Assembly (NCBI GenBank): GCA_946902985.2
Contig: OX336390.1
Location: forward strand, 526,646,861-526,710,860
Source of the DNA: Meconema thalassinum
Taxonomy: Eukaryota > Arthropoda > Insecta > Orthoptera > Tettigoniidae
Direction of reading: 5' to 3'
Length of the DNA stretch: 64,000 nucleotides
Below are positions 46,901 to 54,445 of the stretch, in pieces (within the stretch, counting starts at the first letter, position 1; every line of letters begins with the position of its first letter). A program made the position numbers and the translations under genes. A model generated the notes under the pieces. The model was not told where the DNA came from. It ran no database searches and was given only the letters and a program-made list of their open reading frames with translations.

Positions 46901-47790
46901 TCTTAGTAAATCCGACGACTTCAGCCGGGTTTGAACCCGCGACCTTGGGCATAGAAGTTCAGCATGCTACCAGTTCCGATACCGAAGTCGCTTCCCACAG
47001 ACATATGAAAACAGAATGTGATCTCGTGCAGTGGCGTTGTCATAGCAACTGCTGATGGCTCAACCCGTATCAATTAAAAGTAAAGTTGTCATGGCAACCA
47101 CTCTTGGCACTTGGAATTTTCTTATAATTTAAATCATTTTGCTCACTCCGTGGCGTAATGGTGGGTCATATCGAAAATTCTTTCAGACAAATGTTTTAGG
47201 TAATTATTGGAGGAATATTGTCCATTTTGTACGGTTTTGATATTGTGCCTATTAAGAGAGATATGATTAATGTTTCCCGAAAAACCCACTTTTTTCCACC
47301 CCTTTGGTCAATGGTTGGTGCTATCAAAAAACTTATTTGACATAAATTTTTGGCACTTATACGACACATATTATGAACTTTGAATGGATTCGATATTTCA
47401 CGTATTAAGAGAGTTATAGCGAAATTTCTTTTTTTCGAAAAAACATTGTGGTGTTTGAAGCCACATTTTCAGTGTTGCCTTAGTAAACAAGAGTTTAGTT
47501 TTATTAATCTCATGTAATTTATTTCAGGATTAGGGCATAACCCATCTCCTTTGGGTACATTCGTGTTGACCGACTGAAAAGCACTAAACTCTTGTTTTCG
47601 AAAAAAGCCCCCCATTTTCACCCCCTTCGACCGATTTTGCCCATTAACGAACTCGACCGAGATTTTATAGGGATACATGTTATGTAAAAAATTCAAAGTG
47701 ATTGGTGCACAATTACGGCAGTTATCGTGTCCACAAGAAACTGATATATATATATATACATATATACATAAATTATATATAAACTTTTGA
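43952..47790 (+). repeat. three tandem units of 1.0-1.35 kb
   Basis: Units at about 43952-45289, 45290-46639 and 46780-47790. Shared landmarks in order: CTCTCGGCACGCCGGAAGGC (first two only), TTAGGGGCTGCGACAACG (first two), CGCAACGAACGTTGGAACTT, a reversed tRNA-like SINE head (GGCTTTGAACCCGCG, then CAGCATGCTACCAGTT), CCTTGGCGTAATGGTGGGTC, AAGCCCCCCATTTTCACCCC and GGCAGTTATCGTGTCCACAA. Poly-A/poly-C and TA-rich tracts lie at unit ends. No coding content. The array is internal to the P-like element. Confidence 0.8.
47444..47594. mobile_element. 151-bp retroposed insert with internal inversion, 12-bp TSD
   Basis: Flanked by TTTTCGAAAAAA (47432-47443 and 47595-47606). The first third matches 27725-27780 in direct orientation and the remainder matches the following part of that repeat in reverse; the junction is at AGAGTTTAG. 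It is absent from the other two tandem units, which show the empty site. Confidence 0.8.
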
Positions 47791-48303
47791 ACTGACGGTG
47801 GTTTTGGGGTCTGGGGGATGTGAAACGCGAAGATATGTCGACATTTTCCGGAAGTCGAAACATGGTACCCATTGCAATAGTTAGCTTTCTAATGAAATCT
47901 ACCTAAAAGAACGGAAAAATTAACCTCGCTATCAGAAAGGATTTCTTCACATTGTTACACATTTTACATACCCTTAACAGACTTGCAACACAGAAAAAAA
48001 AAGCACAGTACCGTAAGAACGCAACTTTCAACTTTACCGTAGATTACTATAAAATTCAATAATAACCATAAATTTCACTCCACAAACACCAAAATCAGTA
48101 AACTACCATCATTTCAGAAGAACTTAACATTAAACAGACATAGAAGGCATAGTCATGACCCCATCTTAGAGTAGGCTATTGTCTAAAACTGACCACGCCT
48201 CCTTCAGTATTATAGTACATATATGTTTTTTAACTCATTGTCTTTTTATTCTCATCCCTTTCTTCACAGAAGTAGTCTTTAATGGCATCAAGAGCATTTT
48301 TAT

Positions 48304-48621
48304 TTACACCATACTGGACAAATACTTAGTCAAATTAGGAAATATATGTGGAACAGAATAGTCTTTCAATCGCCAGTTGATTCTTGGGAGAAGTAATACT
48401 TCCTTCCCTTCTATCACAAATTTGTCAAATTTAACAATTAAATCTTCTGAAAAGTGAGCATCACAGATGTAGGACTTTTCAGTAAGTTCCCTATCCTCCC
48501 CTGGTATGGCCCCTTTGCACTTGATAAAACGTTCCTTATCTTTAGGAGGTTTGATAAACCGTCTGACCTCTTTACAGTCCCCATAGCCAGATCCGCATCC
48601 TGGTACAAAACAACAAGGCAT
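48304..48621 (-). pseudogene. THAP-domain N-terminal exon of a P-like transposase
   Basis: The ATG at 48621 (two codons inside the open frame) begins MPCCFVPGCGSGY, with C-x4-C ligands. It continues FIKPPKDKERFIKCKGAI, keeps the second ligand pair as YICDAHFSED (C-x2-H-F), and ends with the closing box YSVPHIFPN. All zinc ligands of the THAP fold are present, so the DNA-binding domain may be intact. In P elements this domain binds next to the TIR. The gene reads inward from the right TIR of the 43636-49327 element. The frame stops after 106 codons, and no leucine-zipper or catalytic part follows; the rest was replaced by tandem repeats. A SINE (48675-48985) sits just upstream of the ATG. Confidence 0.7.
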
Positions 48622-48674
48622 CTTCACTACTCACATTAAGCACTCATGAAAATGTAAGGGCTAAACTTCTGTTT

Positions 48675-48985
48675 GGGGCTGCGTGGCGCAGTCGGTAGAG
48701 GCGCTGAGCTTCCAACTGAAAGGGAGTGGGTTCGATCCCCACCCAGGTAGTGGATTTTAGAAACAACACTACCACTTTCGGACACGCAAATGGCCCTGTG
48801 GTTCACTCAGCCTACACTAGAAGTGAGTACCAGGGTAATTCCTGGGAGCAAAGACGGCCGGGCATGGAGCTGACAACTCCAACCCATTTAGTGCCGATGT
48901 CCCAAAAAGTGGAAGCCTCTACCTTCCACAACTCCCAGGTCCTCCATGGCCTGTAGAGAGTTGGCTTTGCTTTGCTTCTGCTTTT
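48675..48985 (+). mobile_element. tRNA-derived SINE with a well-preserved tRNA head
   Basis: It begins GGGGCTGCGTGGCGCAGTCG and has a B box GGGTTCGATCCCCACC about 50 bp later, like a tRNA. The body is ~230 bp and the tail GCTTTGCTTTGCTTCTG is CTTTG-rich. It is flanked by AAACTTCTGTTT (48663-48674) and AAACTGCTGTTT (48986-48997). The acceptor stem does not close, so it is not a tRNA gene. Confidence 0.8.
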
Positions 48986-49334
48986 AAACTGCTGTTTACT
49001 TACATTAAATAACAATAAAATTAACACACGAAGATAACGTCAACCCACGACAAGAAATTACCGTAAATTCCATTTCAGTTAATGCTTCCTAAAATAGCAT
49101 TTCAGGTATTAATACTATGAAGTAATAGTGTAAGCACTTGTATATCAATAAACGTTTGCACAGAACACCACCAAAACACTACGACTTAATATATTGCACA
49201 TAAACATAAGGAAATCAACAATCTCAAGTCGACTGTAGCGCTGCGTAGCGGCGAGTGCCAACCCGATCCGTATTCATTATATGCTAATGAGGGAGAAGAG
49301 ATCACACTTTATATTCTATTCGTTATGCTACTAG

Positions 49335-49861
49335 TATTGGAAATACCACTTCAGTATTTTTACAACAATGTGGACGTATTGAAGTCAAAATGAACGCTCC
49401 ACTCGTGAGTCAGTGACTCAGATTAGTTGAGATGTACAGGATTTTATGACGTGGCCCATTAATGGCGGAGGAATGCTGTAAATATCGGCGGCACTTTACG
49501 TTATAAAGGACCTCCCGGCCTCTGGGCCATAAAGCCATCAGTTACCGGCAGCCATTGTCTGCTGTGTACATACTCGCAGCGAGAGAGGTTATGACCGCTG
49601 AATATTAATGATGACTCACAACTGTTTCATTCAATGGGAAAGAGTATTCTGATTCGTAGACCACACTTCAGTATTTGCTTCGAGTGATAGAAGGACAGTA
49701 CGAGGAAACTACTCTACATTGTATGTATTTCTGCAACTAATGTATTTTCTTAAAGTGGTATTGTCGTCGAAATTTTATGTTTTTCAGTCGTTCAACAAAA
49801 TTCTGCCTAAATGTAATGGATGGTTCCCTAATCCTAAAAAAAAAAAAAAAAACCGGGCCTT
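49335..49861. other. non-coding DNA with a poly-A tract
   Basis: No gene recognised. A run of about 18 A lies at 49836-49852. No repeat partner was found in the window. Confidence 0.5.
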
Positions 49862-49873
49862 ACAGTAGTCGCA

Positions 49874-50370
49874 CCGTAGCGTAGCGGTCAGCATGGTCAG
49901 CTGCCGCCCCGGAGGTCCTGGGTTCGATTCCCGGCTCTGCCACGAAATTTGAAAAGTGGCATGAGGACTGGAACGGGGTCTACTCAGCCTCGGGTGGTCC
50001 AACTGAGTAGAGGGGGTTCGATTCCCACCTCAGCCATCCCTCGAAGTGGTTTTCCGTGGTTTCCCCACTTCGTCTTCGGGCAAATGCTGGGATGGTACCT
50101 ACTACAAGGCCACGGCCGCCTCCTTCCCTCTTCCTCGCCTATCCATCCCAATCTTCCATCCCTTCCCATCCATCATTAGGCCCCTGTTCGCTTTGCAGGT
50201 GAGGCATCCTGGGCGAAGTGCTGATCACACCTCCCCAGTTGTATCCATCCCGACCAGACGTTCCCGGCTCCAGGACACTGCCCATAGAGGCGGTAGTGGT
50301 GAGTTCCTTCGCTGAGTCCGTGGGAACCACCAACCTAGAGGGTAAATTGACTAAATAAAAATTTAAAACA
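49874..50370 (+). mobile_element. full-length dimeric tRNA SINE (family S2), 12-bp TSD
   Basis: The 497-bp insert is flanked by ACAGTAGTCGCA (49862-49873 and 50371-50382). It has two tRNA-like B boxes: GGGTTCGATTCCCGGC (about 49919) and GGTTCGATTCCCACC (about 50014). The first is preceded by an A-box-like TAGCGTAGCGG. A conserved body follows (GTGGTTTTCCGTGGTTTCCC, CAAATGCTGGGATGGTACC, CCACGGCCGCC) and an A/T-rich tail. Pieces of the same family are at 37230-37500 and, on the minus strand, 31252-31616. Confidence 0.85.
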
Positions 50371-50382
50371 ACAGTAGTCGCA

Positions 50383-51324
50383 TATGATGCGTAACATCTG
50401 ACATAGAAGAAACCTCACGTGAAATTGTTGATACACCGGTATTTTATACTATTATTGGCACAAATATTAATCTATTGTAAAAGGGAGTGTTTTACAGTTT
50501 ATAATACGGACCTCATTTTATTAGATGATTTGTAGCTTCCACCAGCACTAGCCTAAATAAAGAATACGATATGGATCAACTAGATTAATAGACGCGACAC
50601 CGCTCATAACCTTAAATTCCTTATAAACAGGTCCTCTTCATTCACAGACCAACATGTAATTTCATATGGATTCTGTTAAAATGAATCATATTGATATGAT
50701 AAATATCGTTTAAAATTATAATCTTGTAGCAATAATATCTACCCCGTCCGGGATTCGAATCCAATAGATCTAGATTCACATTCATAAGCACTAACCTCAC
50801 GGCTATTTCGACTACGCAAATATTGTGCACACGATGGTGACTTATTTCCACGTTCCAATAATACTGCATTACGGAATTAAGTTTCATTTATATATTGCTT
50901 GTTTCGATAATGTTCCTGCGTGAAATTGAGTTTAAAATGCCTTATGAATAGGCCCTCTTGTGAGTTAAGAGAATGTAGCCTATTCAGTAGTAGTTCATGA
51001 AGGCTTGCTCAATTCTCGTATAACCACAACGATTATATTATATTGATGACTGCGTTACCATTATGTGGGTTAATATTTGAATATCCATTGTTCAGAAACA
51101 TAGTACCCGCAATGCTGACTACTTACAATGTTTGATATTAAGGCATTTTACCATTTAAATACTGATACGAAGACTTCGAACATGTACCATGTCATTTGTA
51201 TCAATCACTTGACACCAGAGTTCGCATGAGCGTTTTCCGTTCAGTATGTCATATACATTCCACATAGCCGAGAGTACGTCATGGTATCAATTTTTGACAC
51301 CACGCGCTCATTGTTTATCGTACC
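50383..51324. other. AT-rich non-coding DNA
   Basis: No gene or clear repeat. An 81-codon minus frame (50642-50887) has no motif. GATTCGAATCC near 50752 could be a lone B-box-like relic. Confidence 0.45.
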
Positions 51325-51612
51325 ACTGCCAGCTGGGTCTTACCACTGCTCGCAGGATCGATCGATCGAGCGGGCAGTGCATACTTCCGTTTTCCACCAC
51401 TGCCAGCTAGTACACTTCCGTTCAATCGATCGATTGGGCAGTGCATACTTCCGTTTTCCACCACTGCCAGCTAGTACACTTCCATTCGATTGATCGAGCG
51501 GGCAGTGCATACTTCCGTTTACCACCACTGCCAGCTAGTACACTTCCGTTCGATCGATCGAGCGGGCAGTGCAAACTTCCGTTCGATCCACCACTGCCAG
51601 CTCGATCGTTCC
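51325..51612. repeat. 64-bp minisatellite, about four units
   Basis: GGGCAGTGC recurs at 51372, 51436, 51500 and 51564, exactly 64 bp apart. Each unit holds CCACTGCCAGCTAGTACACT, CGATCGATCG-type palindromes and a potential hairpin between GGCAGTG and CACTGCC. Open frames run through it on both strands because 64-bp units cycle through all frames without stops; they are not genes. Confidence 0.9.
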
Positions 51613-51791
51613 GACCCACTTCCGTCCCCAATTTTCAAAATCACTCCCACAAAACTATCCAGCAACCGAGCGGAAAGATGTTACACATCAAAAACCATGG
51701 GATTAACAAATCGTCAAGCGATTATCATCAGATCCTTTATACTTAGGCTATTAAATCTATGTCTACAAGTATGGGTTATGATATTTACAAT

Positions 51792-52212
51792 GAAACCGAA
51801 AATGAAAATTCACAGCCTGCTTCCAGTCGACCGACCGGGTCAGGGAATGGAATGAATGAAGCCCCCATCTAGCGGCGAGGATATGAACTGTGCCGACTGC
51901 CGAAGCCTAGTTAGTTAGTTACTTAGTTATTGTTGCTTTAAGGGGTGGAACTACGAGGTCATCTGCCCCTAACTGCTGCCGAAGCCTGTCGCACTTCCCT
52001 GGGGCAATTATTAAATGAATGACAGAGGAAATGACATGAAATGGGAGTGTGTTGCTGGAATAAAATTCGTGACAGAGAATACCGGAGCACCCGGAGAAAA
52101 ACCTGTATGCCTCCGCTTTGTCCAGCACAAATCTCACATGGAGTGACCGGGATTTAAACCACGGACTCAGCGGTGGGAGGCCAGCATGCGGCCCTAAGCC
52201 ACAGCGGCTCAC
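51792..52212 (-). mobile_element. tRNA-derived SINE, 12-bp TSD, with a nested insert
   Basis: Flanked by GATATTTACAAT (51780-51791 and 52213-52224). The minus strand starts GTGAGCCGCTGTGGCTTAGG (A-box-like), has a B-box-like GGTTTAAATCCCGG, a body with TTTTTCTCCGGGTGCTCCGG, and a CATTTTCATTTTCGG-type end. A mini-retroposon (51909-51975) interrupts it. Confidence 0.8.
51909..51975 (-). mobile_element. mini-retroposon copy 1 (67 bp), 12-bp TSD
   Basis: Flanked by CTGCCGAAGCCT (51897-51908 and 51976-51987). The minus strand reads CAGTTAGGGGCAGATGACCT, then CGTAGTTCCACCCCTTAAAG and a TAAC-repeat tail. The start is almost the same as in the other two copies. Confidence 0.8.
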
Positions 52213-52270
52213 GATATTTACAATATATACACTTATTTAATTGCAGTTGTTATTAAACTTAGGCAACTAG

Positions 52271-52321
52271 TTAGTTAGTTATTGAGGTTTTAAGAGGCGG
52301 TACTACGAGGTCATCTGCCCC
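52271..52321 (-). mobile_element. mini-retroposon copy 2 (51 bp), 12-14-bp TSD
   Basis: Flanked by TTAGGCAACTAG (52259-52270) and TTAGACAACTAG (52322-52333). The minus strand starts GGGGCAGATGACCTCGTAGT and ends in TAACTAACTAA. Confidence 0.75.
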
Positions 52322-52333
52322 TTAGACAACTAG

Positions 52334-52870
52334 TCAAGATTTGTTAGTTGCATGCGATCTTTAATTTTTTTTTGGTTAAGTCATTGCTGGTGGTGATTGA
52401 CCTTCAAGTTTGCTTGCTTAGTGTGCGAGTCTATCTGTGATTGTTATTAAATGGTCAGGTTGGAGTGTATTGTGAACTTAGCTGAATGTTTGAGCGATGT
52501 GTGGTCCGTTACCCGCTCAGCTGCTAGCACCAACACCTGCACTGAACTGATATTTATATTTTGCCGGAAATAGCATGTCAGCGATCACACCTCCAACCCT
52601 CGTCCAGCCCTAGTTCGCATACTTGATGTCATGATTCCTTGTATTGCCATTTTATAGACAACGTGCTCAGCAGTGCCTGTGGGTTGTACTGTGTGATAGC
52701 ATGTTTGACTCGAAGCAAGTAGCATATAACTAAGAACAGAGACCTGATGACACAATGATAACTTACCCAATACGGTAGGCAAGCACGTGAAAAATCCAAC
52801 CAAACCCAGATCTAAGAATTGACTATACAATGACATAAATAATAACTAGTAGTTCTGTGAAGAACTATAC
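52334..52870. other. non-coding DNA
   Basis: No gene, RNA or repeat recognised between the mini-retroposon and the AGCCTA-ended repeat. The 83-codon minus frame at 52585-52836 has no motif. Confidence 0.45.
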
Positions 52871-53461
52871 AGCCTATTTTCATATATCCTACTTATATTA
52901 ATTGCCTCTATCAACATACAAAATTTCAATTTGATTGCAGTAATATATTCGTAGATATTGAGAACCGACTAAATATTGCGGATGGTCACCATGTTGGATT
53001 TTTATATAGGTCTTAGTGTTATGTACTGTTACATGACGATTATTGTGTACGTGTAGTATTCAAACTTCACTCGCATGATTAGGACACAAGAAGTAAAAAA
53101 CGAGATTTTAAAATTTCGCACAGCTGCCATCTTGTGGTTATGGAAACAATTAAAAAAGATGCCAGTGGTTTAACATTTGTAAAAGGATTTACTGTACCAA
53201 GTGTCACTGCACTCGGATGGTTAAATTGTGAGAAACGACCATGTGAATATTTATAATTCGCGTCGCTGCCATGTTGGATTTGTGATCACCAGGTTATTGA
53301 AAGTCCTATAGGTGAACTTATGTTCATAGCCGCTATGAACATTAAAAAATTCAGTTTGATTGCTGTAATAGCTTCGTAGATATTGAGATCCATCTAAATA
53401 TTTCGGATGGTCGCAATGTTCGATTGTTATATGTATATGCCATATAGTCTTGTACCAAAAG

Positions 53462-53518
53462 AGGGGCAGATGACCTCGTAGTTCCGCCCCTTAAAACAAC
53501 AATAACTAACTAACTAAC
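53462..53518 (+). mobile_element. mini-retroposon copy 3 (57 bp), 12-13-bp TSD
   Basis: Flanked by TTGTACCAAAAG (53450-53461 and 53519-53530). It reads AGGGGCAGATGACCTCGTAG, then TTCCGCCCCTTAAAACAACA and (TAAC)n. The first and second GGGGC/GCCCC blocks can pair. Confidence 0.85.
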
Positions 53519-54329
53519 TTGTACCAAAAGGAAAATTATTGCGTAGGTTCATTATTCAAACTTTCACTTCGATCGCATGATTACGACACAAGAAATAAAA
53601 ACTTAATTTTCGAAGTTCGCACAGCCGCCATCTTGAGGTTATGTAAACAATTGAACTAAATTTGATACCAGTGCATTACAATGTGTATAAACATTTGCTG
53701 TACCAAGTTTTATTGCGTTTGGATCATTAAATCGCGAGAGAGGTCTATTTAAAATTTTCAACTTCGCTTGGCCGCCGTATTCGTTTTGTAGTTAACCGGT
53801 TTTAGAAAGTCTTATAGATTAACTTCCAGTAGTTTCCTTATCTCCGTAAAAAATTTCAGGGTGATACCGCTAATAGTTTCAGAGATATGGAATGCCGGTG
53901 AAATATTTCGCACAGCCGCCATCATGAGGTTATGTAAACAATTGGACGAAGTTACATGTCGGTGCATTACAATGTGTATAAACATATACTGTACCCAGTT
54001 TCATTGCGTTTGGTTGATTAAATCGCGAGAAACGTCTATTTAAAAGTCCCAAATTCGCTTGGCCGCCATGTTGGTATTGTAGTTACCAGGTTTTCAAACG
54101 TCACATAGGTGAACTTCTAGTAGTTCCCTTTATGACCTTAAAAATTCCAAGGTGATATCGGTAAGAGTTTTGGGGATATTGAATGCTGGTGAAATAATTC
54201 GCACAGCCGCCATGTTGGATTGGTGAGACGTAACAAAATTTGAAGGGCACGGTCGGGGTCGTACACAATATGCTATGAACTTACCGAGTTTCATTGAAAT
54301 CGCTCCAGCCGTTTGGAATTTAGTAGGGG

Positions 54330-54390
54330 ACACACACACAAACACACACACACACCATCACACACACACGCACCCACACAGACAGACACA
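54330..54390. repeat. (AC)n microsatellite
   Basis: Nearly pure CA repeat, then CAGACAGACACACGG, at the right end of the 295-bp-unit repeat. Confidence 0.85.
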
Positions 54391-54445
54391 CGGACAAAAG
54401 GTGATCTCATAAACCTTTCTTTTTTTTCATAAATGAAAATAGGCT

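Larger units (their letters stand above)
43636..49327 (-). mobile_element. P-like DNA transposon carrying a THAP gene and tandem repeats
   Basis: The ends are a perfect 16-bp inverted repeat, CATAACGAATAGAATA at 43636-43651 and its reverse complement at 49312-49327, with weaker similarity further in. The flanks are CTACTAG (43629-43635 and 49328-49334), a 7-bp TSD, or 8 bp if the outer G is counted. A CA start and 7-8 bp TSD fit the P superfamily, as does the minus-strand THAP gene (48304-48621) near the right end. The rest of the transposase is not recognised; most of the interior is three direct repeats of 1.0-1.35 kb. Confidence 0.65.
51690..52258 (+). repeat. old dispersed repeat, split by a SINE
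   Basis: ATCATCAGATCC, ACTTAGGCTA, AAATCTATGT and GATATTTACAAT, then ATTTAATTGCAG, match 27885-28000. The SINE 51792-52212 divides it. Confidence 0.6.
52871..54445. mobile_element. repeat with AGCCTATTTTC inverted ends and ~295-bp units
   Basis: The left end AGCCTATTTTC and right end GAAAATAGGCT are perfect 11-bp inverted repeats. Inside, CGCACAGCCGCCAT recurs near 53117, 53616, 53911 and 54202, giving units of 291-295 bp once the mini-retroposon is discounted between the first two (that gap is larger). Units also share ACAATGTGTATAAACAT, TTTCATTGCGTTTGG and AACTTCTAGTAGTT. The right end has (AC)n, CAGACAGACACACGGACAAA and a hairpin. It resembles the 28730-36426 element in ends and architecture. 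Not assigned to a superfamily. Confidence 0.6.

Noticed and set aside
48675..48750. tRNA gene
   Set aside because: A and B boxes are good but the acceptor stem does not pair, and the sequence is the head of a 311-bp insert with a ~12-bp TSD, so it is a SINE.
51325..51612. CRISPR-like array
   Set aside because: Units are contiguous 64-bp tandem repeats with no unique spacers, in an apparently eukaryotic genome.
51281..51855. Overlapping open frames on both strands across the minisatellite
   Set aside because: Frames result from 64-bp repeats without stops; the translated text is only the repeat.
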